A DNA stretch of 64,000 nt, from assembly GCF_050947335.1 (NCBI RefSeq), contig NW_027473314.1:868001-932000 (forward strand), in the 5' to 3' direction. The translations under genes were made by a program, and so were the position numbers. The DNA is from Megachile rotundata (Eukaryota > Arthropoda > Insecta > Hymenoptera > Megachilidae). Below the pieces are notes generated by a model. The model did no database searches and was not told the origin of the DNA. It worked only from the letters and a program-made list of their open reading frames with translations. This document shows positions 31,612 to 46,904 of the stretch, one piece after another; the stretch's first letter is position 1; the number at the start of each line of letters is the position of its first letter.

Positions 31612-34600
31612 ACAATCATACAATCACAATCATACAATCACAATCATACAATCACAATCATACAATCGCAATCAAAGAATCACAATCATACGATCACAAT
31701 CATACGATCACAATCATACAATCACATTCATACAATCACAATCATACAATCACAATCATACAATCACAATCATACAATCGCAATCATACAATCACAATCA
31801 TACAATCACAATCATACAATCACAATCATACAATCACAATCATACAATGACTATCATACAATCACAATCATACAATCACAATCATACAATCACAATCATA
31901 CAATCACAATCATACAATCACAATCATACAATCACAATCATACAATCACAATCATACTATCACAATCATACAATCACAATCATACAATCACAATCTCACA
32001 ATCACGATCATACAATAACGATCATCCAATCACAATCATACAATTACAATCATACAATCACAATCTCACAATCACGATCATACAATAACGATCATCCAAT
32101 CACAATCATACAATCACAATCATACAATCGCAATCATACAATCACAAACATGCAGAAACAATCATACAATCACTGTCATACAATCACAATCATACAATCA
32201 CAATCATACAATCACAATCATACAATCACAATCATACAATCACAATCATACAATCACAATCATACAATCACAATCATACAATCACAATCATACTATCACA
32301 ATCATACAATCACAATCATACAATCACAATCTCACAATCACGATCATACAATAACGATCACTCAATCACAATCATACAATCACAATCATACAATCACAAT
32401 CTCACAATCACGATCATACAATAACGATCATCCAATCACAATCATACAATCACAATCATACAATCGCAATCATACAATCACAAACATGCAGAAACAATCA
32501 TACAATCACTGTCATACAATCACAATCATACAATCACAATCATACAATCACAATCATACAATCACAATCATACAATCACAATCATACAATCACAATCATA
32601 CTATCACAATCATACAATCACAATCATACAATCACAATCTCACAATCACGATCATACAATAACGATCATCCAATCACAATCATACAATCACAATCATACA
32701 ATCGCAATCATACAATCACAATCATACAATCGCAATCATACAATCACAATCATACAATCACAATCATACAATCACAATCATACAATCACAATCATACAAT
32801 CACAGTCATATAATCACAGTCATACAGACACAATCATACAATCACAATCATACAATCACAATCATACAATCACAATCATACAATCACAATCATACTATCA
32901 CAATCATACAATCACAATCATACAATCACAATATCACAATCACGATCATACAATCACAATCATACAATCATAATCATACAATCGCAATCAAAGAATCACA
33001 ATCATACGATCACAATCATACAATCACAATCATACAATCACAATCATACAATCGCAATCATACAATCACAATCATACAGAAACAATCATACAACCTTAAT
33101 TATACAACCACAATCATACGATCACAATCATACAATCACAATCATACAATCACAATCATACAATCACAATCATACAATCACAATCATACAATCACAATCA
33201 TACAATCATAATCATACGATCACAATCATACAAGGACAATCATACAATCACAATCATGCAGTCACAATCATACAATCACAATCATACAATCACAATCATA
33301 CAATCACAATCATACAGTCACAATCATACAATCACAATCATACAATCACAATCATACAATCACAATCATACAATCACAATCATACAATCACAAGCATACA
33401 ATCACAATCATACAATCACAATCATACAATCACAATCATACAATCACAATCATACAATCACAATCAAAGAATCACAATCATACGATCACAATCATACGAT
33501 CACAATCATACAATCACATTCATACAATCACAATCATACAATCACAGTCATACAATCACAATCATACAATCGCAATCATACAATCACAATCATACAATCA
33601 CAATCATACAATCACAATCATACAATCACAATCATACAATCACAATCATACAATGACTATCATACAATCACAATCATACAATCACAATCATACAATCACA
33701 ATCATACAATCACAATCATACAATCACAATCATACAATCACAATCATACTATCACAATCATACAATCACAATCATACAATCACAATCTCACAATCACGAT
33801 CATACAATAACGATCATCCAATCACAATAATACAATCACAATCATACAATCACAATCTCACAATCACGAACATACAATAACGATCATCCAATCACAATCA
33901 TACAATCACAATCATACAATCGCAATCATACAATCACAAACATGCAGAAACAGTCATACAATCACTGTCATACAATCACAATCATACAATCACAATCATA
34001 CAATCACAATCATACAATCACAATCATACAATCACAATCATACAATCACAATCATACAATCACAATCATACAATCACAATCATACTATCACAATCATACA
34101 ATCACAATCATACAATCACAATCTCACAATCACGATCATACAATAACGATCATCCAATCACAATCATACAATCACAATCATACAATCACAATCTCACAAT
34201 CACGATCATACAATAACGATCATCCAATCACAATCATACAATCACAATCATACAATCGCAATCATACAATCACAAACATGCAGAAACAATCATACAATCA
34301 CTGTCATACAATCACAATCATACAATCACAATCATACAATCACAATCATACAATCACAATCATACAATCACAATCATACAATCACAATCATACAATCACA
34401 AGCATACAATCACAATCATACAATCACAATCATACAATCACAATCATACAATCACAATCATACAATCGCAATCAAAGAATCACAATCATACGATCACAAT
34501 CATACGATCACAATCATACAATCACATTCATACAATCACAATCATACAATCACAATCATACAATCACAATCATACAATCGCAATCATACAATCACAATCA

Positions 34601-35840
34601 TACAATCACAATCATACAATCACAATCATACAATCACAATCATACAATGACTATCATACAATCACAATCATACAATCACAATCATTCAATCACAATCATA
34701 CAATCACAATCATACAATCACAATCATACAATCACAATCATACAATCACAATCATACTATCACAATCATACAATCACAATCATACAATCACAATCTCACA
34801 ATCACGATCATACAATAACGATCATCCAATCACAATCATACAATCACAATCATACAATCACAATCTCACAATCACGATCATACAATAACGATCATCCAAT
34901 CACAATCATACAATCACAATCATACAATCGCAATCATACAATCACAAACATGCAGAAACAATCATACAATCACTGTCATACAATCACAATCATACAATCA
35001 CAATCATACAATCACAATCATACAATCACAATCATACAATCACAATCATACAATCACAATCATACAATCACAATCATACAATCACAATCATACTATCACA
35101 ATCATACAATCACAATCATACAATCACAATCTCACAATCACGATCATACAATAACGATCACTCAATCACAATCATACAATCACAATCATACAATCACAAT
35201 CTCACAATCACGATCATACAATAACGATCATCCAATCACAATCATACAATCACAATCATACAATCGCAATCATACAATCACAAACATGCAGAAACAATCA
35301 TACAATCACTGTCATACAATCACAATCATACAATCACAATCATACAATCACAATCATACAATCACAATCATACAATCACAATCATACAATCACAATCATA
35401 CTATCACAATCATACAATCACAATCATACAATCACAATCTCACAATCACGATCATACAATAACGATCATCCAATCACAATCATACAATCACAATCATACA
35501 ATCACAATCATACAATCACAATCATACAGTCACAATCATGCAATCACAATCATACAATCACAATCATACAATCACAATCATACAATCACAATCATACAAT
35601 CACAATCATACAATCACAGTCATACCTTCACAATCATACAATCACAATCATACAATCACAATCATACAATCACAATCATACAATCACAATCATACAATCA
35701 CAATCATACAATCACAATCATACAATCACAATCATACAATCGCAATCAAAGAATCACAATCATACGATCACAATCATACAATCACAATCATACAATCACA
35801 ATCATACAATCGCAATCATACAATCACAATCATACAGAAA
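31612..35840 (+). repeat. 6.1-6.2-kb unit, copy 2
   Basis: Second copy of 25480-29640. CAAACATGCAG landmarks at 32145, 32481, 33937, 34273, 34945 and 35281 mirror the first copy, with the last four at an exact 6,188-bp offset. P near 33093 and Q near 33231. Private differences include CATATAATC near 32808 and CATTCAATC near 34683. Confidence 0.85.
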
Positions 35841-37919
35841 CAATCATACAACCTTAATTATACAACCGCAATCATACGATCACAATCATACAATCACAAT
35901 CATACAATCACAATCATACAATCACAATCATACAATCACAATCATACAATCATAATCATACGATCACAATCATACAAGGACAATCATACAATCACAATCA
36001 TGCAGTCACAATCATACAATCACAATCATACAATCACAATCATACAATCACAATCATACAATCGCAATCATACAATCGCAATCAAAGAATCACAATCATA
36101 CGATCACAATCATACGATCACAATCATACAATCACATTCATACAATCACAATCATACAATCACAATCATACAATCGCAATCATACAATCACAATCATACA
36201 ATCACAATCATACAATCACAATCATACAATGACTATCATACAATCACAATCATACAATCACAATCATACAATCACAATCATACAATCACAATCATACAAT
36301 CACAATCATACAATCACAATCATACTATCACAATCATACAATCACAATCATACAATCACAATCTCACAATCACGATCATACAATAACGATCATCCAATCA
36401 CAATCATACAATCACAATCATACAATCGCAATCATACAATCACAAACATGCAGAAACAATCATACAATCACTATCATACAATCACAATCATACAATCACA
36501 ATCATACAATCACAATCATACAATCACAATCATACAATCACAATCATACAATCACAATCATACAATCACAATCATACAATCACAATCATACAATCACAAT
36601 CATACAGTCACAATCATGCAATCACAATCATACAATCACAATCATAAAATCACAATCATACAATCACAATCATACAATCACAATCCTACAATCACAATCA
36701 TACAATCACAATCATACAATCACAATCATACAATCACAATCATACAATCACAATCATACAATCACAATCATACAATCACAATCATACAATCACAATCATA
36801 CAATCACAATCATACAATCACAATCATACAATCACAATCATACAATCGCAATCAAAGAATCGCAATCAAAGAATCACAATCATTCGATCACAATCATACA
36901 ATCACAATCATACAATCACAATCATACAATCGCAATCATACAATCACAATCATACAATTACTATCATACAATCACAATCATTCAATCGCAATCATACAAT
37001 CACAATATCACAATCACGATCATACAATCACGATCATACAATCACAATCTCACAATCACAATCACACAATCACAATCATACAATCACAATCATACAATCA
37101 TAATCATACAATCGCAATCATGCAATCACAATCATACAGAAACAATCATACAATCACTATCATACCATCCCAATCATACAATCACAATCATACCATCACA
37201 ATCATCCAATCACAATCATACAATCACAATCATACAATCGCAATCATACAATCGCAATCATACAATCACAATCATACAGAAACAATCATACAACCTTAAT
37301 TATACAACCACAATCATACGATCACAATCATACAATCACAATCATACAATCACAATCATACAATCACAATCATACAATCCCAATCATACAATCACAATCA
37401 TACAATCACAATCATACAATCACAATCATACAATCACAATCATACAATCACAATCATACAATCACAATCATACAATCACAATCATACAATCACAATCATA
37501 GAATCGCAATCAAAGAATCACAATCATACGATCACAATCATACAATCACAATCATACAATCACAATCATACAATCGCAATCATACAATCACAATCATACA
37601 ATCACAATCATACAATCACAATCATACAATCACAATCATACAATCACAATCATACAATCACAATCATACAATCACAATCATACAATCGCAATCAAAGAAT
37701 CGCAATCAAAGAATCACAGTCATACGATCACAATCATACAATCACAATCATACAATCACAATCATACAATCGCAATCATACAATCACAATCATACAATTA
37801 CTATCATACAATCACAATCATTCAATCACAATCATTCAATCGCAATCATACAATCACAATCATACAATCACAATCATACAATCACAATCATACAATCACA
37901 ATCATACAATCACAATCAT
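35841..37919 (+). repeat. Shortened T cassette followed by a K-P segment
   Basis: Starts with P near 35851 (ACCGCAATCAT form) and Q near 35976, continues with CAAACATGCAG at 36443, a CATAAAATC monomer near 36645, a K module at 36847 with the CATTCGATC variant, and P at 37293. A further K module at 37687 has the CACAGTCATACGATC variant otherwise seen only in part B of the 7.3-kb unit (11049, 11609, 16303 and 16875). This segment therefore mixes landmarks of two distant families. Confidence 0.75.
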
Positions 37920-40900
37920 ACAATCGCAATCAAAGAATCGCAATCAAAGAATCACAATCATACGATCACAATCATACAATCACAATCATACAATCACAAT
38001 CATACAATCGCAATCATACAATCACAATCATACAATTACTATCATACAATCACAATCATTCAATCGCAATCATACAATCACAATATCACAATCACGATCA
38101 TACAATCACGATCATACAATCACAATCTCACAATCACAATCACACAATCACAATCATACAATCACAATCATACAATCATAATCATACAATCGCAATCATG
38201 CAATCACAATCATACAGAAACAATCATACAATCACTATCATACCATCCCAATCATACAATCACAATCATACCATCACAATCATCCAATCACAATCATACA
38301 ATCACAATCATACAATCGCAATCATACAATCGCAATCATACAATCACAATCATACAGAAACAATCATACAACCTTAATTATACAACCACAATCATACGAT
38401 CACAATCATACAATCACAATCATACAATCACAATCATACAATCACAATCATACAATCCCAATCATACAATCACAATCATACAATCACAATCATACAATCA
38501 CAATCATACAATCACAATCATACAATCACAATCATACAATCACAATCATACAATCACAATCATAGAATCGCAATCAAAGAATCACAATCATACGATCACA
38601 ATCATACAATCACAATCATACAATCACAATCATACAATCACAATCATACAATCACAATCATACAATCATAATCATACAATCACAATCATACAAGGACAAT
38701 CATACAATCACAATCATGCAGTCACAATCATACAATCGCAATCATACAATCACAAGCATACGATCACAATCATACAATCACAATCATACAATCACAATCT
38801 CACAATCACAATCATACAGTCACAATCATACAATCACAATCATAGAATCACAATCATACAATCACAATCATACAATCAAAATCATACAATCACAATCACA
38901 TTCATACAATCACAATCATACAATCATAATCATACAATCACAATCATACAATGGCAATCATACAATCACAATCATACAGTCACAGTCATACAATCGCAAT
39001 CACACAATCACAATCTTACAATCACAATCATACGATCACAATCATACTATCACAATCATACAATCACAATCATACAATCACAATCATACAATCACAATCA
39101 TACAATCACAATCATACAATCACAATCATACAATCACAATCATACAATCACAATCATACAATCACAATCATACAATCACAATCATACCATGACTATCATA
39201 CAATCACAATCATACAATCACAATCATACAATCACAATCATACAATCACAATCATACAATCACAATCATACAATCACAATCATACAATCACAATCATACA
39301 ATCACAATCATACAATCACAATCTCACAATCACGATCATACAATAACGATCATCCAATCACAATCATACAATCGCAATCATACAATCGCAATCATACAAT
39401 CACAAACATACAGAAACAATCATACAATCACTATCATACAATCACAATCATACAATCACAATCATACAATCACAATCATACAATCACAATCAATCAAACA
39501 CAATCATACAATCACAATCATACAATCACAATCATACAGTCACAATCATGCAATCACAATCATACAATCACAATCATACAGTCACAGTCATACAATCACA
39601 ATCATACAATCACAATCATGCAATCACAATCATGCAATCACAATCATACAATCACAATCATACAATCACAATCATGCAATCACAATCATACAATCACAAT
39701 CATATAATCACAATCATACAATCACAATCATACAATCACAATCATACAATCACAATCATACAATCACAATCATACAATCACAATCATACAATCACAATCA
39801 TACAATCACAATCATACAATCACAATCATACAATCACAATCATACAATCACAATCATACAATCGCAATCAAAGAATCACAATCATACGATCACAATCATA
39901 CAATCACAATCATACAATCACAAGTATACAATCACAATCATACAATCACAATCATACAATCACAATCATACAATCACAATCATACAATGACTATCATACA
40001 ATCACAATCATACAATCACAATCATACAATCACAATCATACAATCACAATCATACAATCACAATCATACAATCACAATCATACTATCACAATCATACAAT
40101 CACAATCATACAATCACAATCTCACAATCACGATCATACAATCACAATCATACAATCATAATCATACAATCGCAATCATGCAATCACAATCATACAGAAA
40201 CAATCATACAATCACTATCATACAATCACAATCATTCAATCACAATCATACCATCACAATCATACAATCACAATCATACAATCACAATCATACAATCGCA
40301 ATCATACAATCACAATCATACAATCATAATCATACAATCACAATCATACAAGGACAATCATACAATCACAATCATACAGTCACAATCATACAATCGCAAT
40401 CACACAACCACAATCATACAATCACAGTCATACAATCACAATCATACAATCACAATCATACAATCACAATCATAGAATCGCAATCAAAGAATCACAATCG
40501 TACGATCACAATCATACAATCACAATCATACAATCACAATCATGCAATCACAATCATACAATCGCAATCATACAATCACAATCATACAGAAACAATCATA
40601 CAACCTTAATTATACAACCACAATCATACGATCACAATCATACAATCACAATCATACAATCACAATCATACAATCACAATCATACAATCACAATCATACA
40701 ATCACAATCATACAATCCCAATCATACAATCGCAATCAAAGAATCACAATCATACGATCACAATCATACAATCACAATCATACAATCACAGTCATACAAT
40801 CGCAATCATACAATCACAATCATACAGAAACAATCATACAACCTTAATCATACAACCACAGTCATACGATCACAATCATACCATCACAATCATACAATCA

Positions 40901-43900
40901 CAATCATACAATCACAATCATACAATCACAATCATACAATCACAATCATACAATCACAATCATACAATCATAATCATGCAATCACAATCATACAAGGACA
41001 ATCATACAATCACAATCATGCAGTCAAAATCATACAATCGCAATCACACAACCACAATCTTACAATCACAATCATACGATCACAATCATACGATCACAAT
41101 CATACAATGACAATCATACAATCACAATCATACAGTCACAGTCATACAATCGCAATCACACAATCACAATCTTACAATCACAATCATACGATCACAATCA
41201 TACTATCACAATCATACAATCACAATCATACAATCACAATCATACAATCACAATCATACAATCACAATCATACAATCACAATCACACAATCACAATCATA
41301 CAATCCCAATCATACAATCACAATCATACAATCACAATCATACAATCACAATCATACAATCACAATCATACAATCACAATCATAGAATCACAATCATACA
41401 ATCACAATCATACATTCACAATCATACAATCACAATCATAGAATCGCAATCAAAGAATCACAATCGTACGATCACAATCATACAATCACAATCATACAAT
41501 CACAATCATACAATCCCAATCATACAATCACAATCATACAGAAACAATCATACAACCTTAATTATACAACCACAATCATACGATCACAATCATACAATCA
41601 CAATCATACAATCACAATCATACAATCACAATCATACAATCACAATCATACAATCACAATCATACAATCACAATCATACAATCATAATCATACAATCACA
41701 ATCATACAAGGACAATCATACAATCACAATCATGCAGTCACAATCATACAATCGCAATCACACAACCACAATCTTACAATCACAATCATACGATCACAAT
41801 CATACGATCACAATCATACCATCACAATCATACAATCACAATCATACAATCACAATCATACAATCACAAGCATACGATCACAATCATACAATCACAATCA
41901 TACAATCACAATCTCACAATCACAATCATACAGTCACAATCATACAATCACAATCATAGAATCACAATCATACAATCACAATCATACAATCAAAATCATA
42001 CAATCACAATCACATTCATACAATCACAATCATACAATCATAATCATACAATCACAATCATACAATGACAATCATACAATCACAATCATACAGTCACAGT
42101 CATACAATCGCAATCACACAATCACAATCTTACAATCACAATCATACGATCACAATCATACTATCACAATCATACAATCACAATCATACAATCACAATCA
42201 TACAATCACAATCATACAATCACAATCATACAATCACAATCATACAATCACAATCACACAATCACAATCATACAATCACAATCATACCATGACTATCATA
42301 CAATCACAATCATACAATCACAATCATACAATCACAATCATACAATCACAATCATACAATCACAATCATACAATCGCAATCAAAGAATCACAATCATACG
42401 ATCACAATCATACAATCACAATCATACAATCACAAGTATACAATCACAATCATACAATCACAATCATACAATCACAATCATACAATCACAATCATACAAT
42501 GACTATCATACAATCACAATCATACAATCACAATCATACAATCACAATCATACAATCACAATCATACAATCACAATCATACAATCACAATCATACTATCA
42601 CAATCATACAATCACAATCATACAATCACAATCTCACAATCACGATCATACAATCACAATCATACAATCATAATCATACAATCGCAATCATGCAATCACA
42701 ATCATACAGAAACAATCATACAATCACTATCATACAATCACAATCATACAATCACAATCATACCATCACAATCATACAATCACAATCATATAATCACAAT
42801 CATACAATCGCAATCATACAATCACAATCATACAATCATAATCATACAATCACAATCATACAAGGACAATCATACAATCACAATCATACAGTCACAATCA
42901 TACAATCGCAATCACACAACCACAATCATACAATCACAGTCATACAATCACAATCATACAATCACAATCATACAATCACAATCATACAATCACAATCATA
43001 CAATCACAATCATACAATCACAGTCATACAATCACAATCATACAATCACAGTCATACAATCACAATCATACAGTCACAATCATACAATCACAATCATACA
43101 ATCACAATCATACAATCACAATCATACAATCACAATCATACAATCACAATCATACAATCACAATCATACAATCACAATCATACAATCACAATCATACAAT
43201 CACAATCATACAATCCCAATCATACAATCGCAATCAAAGAATCACAATCATACGATCACAATCATACAATCACAATCATACAATCACAGTCATACAATCG
43301 CAATCATACAATCACAATCATACAGAAACAATCATACAACCTTAATCATACAACCACAGTCATACGATCACAATCATACCATCACAATCATACAATCACA
43401 ATCATACAATCACAATCATACAATCACAATCATACAATCACAATCATACAATCACAATCATACAATCATAATCATGCAATCACAATCATACAAGGACAAT
43501 CATACAATCACAATCATGCAGTCAAAATCATACAATCGCAATCACACAACCACAATCTTACAATCACAATCATACGATCACAATCATACGATCACAATCA
43601 TACCATCACAATCATACAATCACAATCATACAATCACAATCATACAATCACAAGCATACAATCACAATCATACAATCACAATCATACAATCACAATCATA
43701 CAATCACAATCATACAATCACAATCATACAATCACAATCATACAATCACAATCATACAATCACAATCATTCAATCGCAATCAAAGAATCACAATCATACA
43801 ATCACAATCTCACAATCACGATCATACAATAACGATCATCCAATCACAATCATACAATCACAATCATACAATCGCAATCATACAATCACAAACATACAGA

Positions 43901-44420
43901 AACAATCATACAATCACAATCATACAATCACAATCATACAATCACAATCATACAATCACAATCATACAATCACAATCATACAATCACAATCATACAATCA
44001 CAATCATACAATCACAATCATACAATCACAATCATACAATCACAATCATACAATCACAATCATACAATCACAATCATACAGTCACAATCATGCAATCACA
44101 ATCATACAATCACAATCATACAATCACAATCATACAATCGCAATCATACAATCACAATCATACAATTACTATCATACAATCACAATCATTCAATCGCAAT
44201 CATACAATCACAATCTCACAATCACGATCATACAATCACGATCATACAATCACAATCTCACAATCACAATCACACAATCACAATCATACAATCATAATCA
44301 TACAATCGCAATCATGCAATCACAATCATACAGAAACAATCATACAATCACTATCATACAATCACAATCATACAATCACAATCATACAATTACTATCATA
44401 CAATCACAATCATACAATCG
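37920..44420 (+). repeat. 9.1-kb unit, copy 1
   Basis: Matches 46905-53540. The offset moves from 8,986 to 9,112, 9,098, 9,084, 9,126, about 9,140 and back to 9,126 bp, showing several monomer-number changes. Landmarks are K at 37923, P at 38371, Q near 38692, the 6-bp insertion at 38885, TGACTATC at 39189 and a rare CAATCAATCAAACAC near 39491. P modules follow near 40603, 40841, 41555 and 43339, with the second 6-bp insertion at 41999. The copy has a private stretch near 40460-40600 with GAATCGCAATCAAAG and CAATCGTACGATC. Confidence 0.85.
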
Positions 44421-44449
44421 CAATCATACAATCACAATCATACAGAAAC

Positions 44450-45360
44450 AATCATACAACCTTAATTATACAACCGCAATCATACGATCACAATCATACA
44501 ATCACAATCATACAATCACAATCATACAATCACAATCATACAATCACAATCATACAATCATAATCATACGATCACAATCATACAAGGACAATCATACAAT
44601 CACAATCATGCAGTCACAATCATACAATCACAATCATACAATCACAATCATACAATCACAATCATACAGTCACAATCATGCAATCACAATCATACAATCA
44701 CAATCATACAATCACAATCATACAATCACAATCATACAATCACTATCCTACAATCACAATCATACTATCACAATCATACAATCGCAATCAAAGAATCACA
44801 ATCATACGATCACAATCTTACAATCACAATCATACAATCACAATCATACAATCACAATCATACAATCACAATCATACAATCACAAGCATACAATCACAAT
44901 CATACAATCACAATCATACAATCACAATCATACAATCACAATCATACAATCACAATCATACAATCGCAATCATACAATCGCAATCAAAGAATCACAATCA
45001 TACGATCACAATCATACGATCACAATCATACAATCACATTCATACAATCACAATCATACAATCACAATCATACAATCGCAATCATACAATCACAATCATA
45101 CAATCACAATCATACAATCACAATCATACAATGACTATCATACAATCACAATCATACAATCACAATCATACAATCACAATCATACAATCACAATCATACA
45201 ATCACAATCATACAATCACAATCATACTATCACAATCATACAATCACAATCATACAATCACAATCTCACAATCACGATCATACAATAACGATCATCCAAT
45301 CACAATCATACAATCACAATCATACAATCGCAATCATACAATCACAAACATGCAGAAACA
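44450..45360 (+). repeat. T cassette, copy 3
   Basis: Offset about 14,800 bp from copy 2 (ATGCAATC at 44678 versus 29868; CAAACATGCAG at 45345 versus 30549). It shares the ACCGCAATCAT and CACTATCCTAC variants with copy 2. It follows directly on the right end of the first 9.1-kb unit. Confidence 0.75.
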
Positions 45361-46904
45361 ATCATACAATCACTATCATACAATCACAATCATACAATCA
45401 CAATCATACAATCACAATCATACAATCACAATCATACAATCACAATCATACAATCACAATCATACAATCACAATCATACAATCACAATCATACAATCACA
45501 ATCATACAGTCACAATCATGCAATCACAATCATACAATCACAATCATAAAATCACAATCATACAATCACAATCATACAATCACAATCCTACAATCACAAT
45601 CATACAATCACAATCATACAATCACAATCATACAATCACAATCATACAATCACAATCATACAATCACAATCATACAATCACAATCATACAATCACAATCA
45701 TACAATCACAATCATACAATCACAATCATACAATCACAATCATACAATCGCAATCAAAGAATCGCAATCAAAGAATCACAATCATACGATCACAATCATA
45801 CAATCACAATCATACAATCACAATCATACAATCGCAATCATACAATCACAATCATACAATTACTATCATACAATCACAATCATTCAATCGCAATCATACA
45901 ATCACAATATCACAATCACGATCATACAATCACGATCATACAATCACAATCTCACAATCACAATCACACAATCACAATCATACAATCACAATCATACAAT
46001 CATAATCATACAATCGCAATCATGCAATCACAATCATACAGAAACAATCATACAATCACTATCATACCATCCCAATCATACAATCACAATCATACCATCA
46101 CAATCATCCAATCACAATCATACAATCACAATCATACAATCGCAATCATACAATCGCAATCATACAATCACAATCATACAGAAACAATCATACAACCTTA
46201 ATTATACAACCACAATCATACGATCACAATCATACAATCACAATCATACAATCACAATCATACAATCACAATCATACAATCCCAATCATACAATCACAAT
46301 CATACAATCACAATCATACAATCACAATCATACAATCACAATCATACAATCACAATCATACAATCACAATCATACAATCACAATCATACAATCACAATCA
46401 TACAATCACAATCACACAATCACAATCATACAATCACAATCATACAATCATAATCATACAATCGCAATCATGCAATCACAATCATACAATCACAATCATA
46501 CAATCACAATCATACAATCACAATCATACAATCACAATCATAGAATCGCAATCAAAGAATCACAATCATACGATCACAATCATACAATCACAATCATACA
46601 ATCACAATCATACAATCACAATCATACAATCCCAATCATACAATCACAATCATACAATCACAATCATACAATCACAATCATACAATCACAATCATACAAT
46701 CACAATCATACAATCACAATCATACAATCACAATCATACAATCACAATCACACAATCACAATCATACAATCACAATCATACAATCATAATCATACAATCG
46801 CAATCATGCAATCACAATCATACAATCACAATCATACAATCACAATCATACAATCACAATCATAGAATCGCAATCAAAGAATCACAATCATACAATCACA
46901 ATCA
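45361..46904 (+). repeat. Segment between T cassette copy 3 and 9.1-kb copy 2
   Basis: Repeats the arrangement after 36443: CATAAAATC near 45545, K at 45749, ATGCAATC with CAGAAAC near 46023, P near 46195 and CAATCCCAATC near 46280. It then holds two similar plain stretches (about 46270-46540 and 46620-46870), each ending with ATGCAATC and CATAGAATCGCAATCAAAG, about 330 bp apart. Confidence 0.7.

Noticed and set aside
39481..39510. An indel at CAATCAATCAAACAC (also near 48589)
   Set aside because: The monomer length is still 14 bp; it is three substitutions (TACAAT to ATCAAA), and the phase is unchanged on both sides.
42289..45288. A 999-codon open frame (and others of 954, 778, 676 and 666 codons) as a large Asn/His/Thr/Ile/Gln-rich repeat protein gene
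   Set aside because: The frame encodes only the 14-residue cycle that any + frame of the satellite encodes. Overlapping frames are equally open, starts and stops are variant monomers, and there is no promoter, signal peptide, non-repetitive domain or unique flank.
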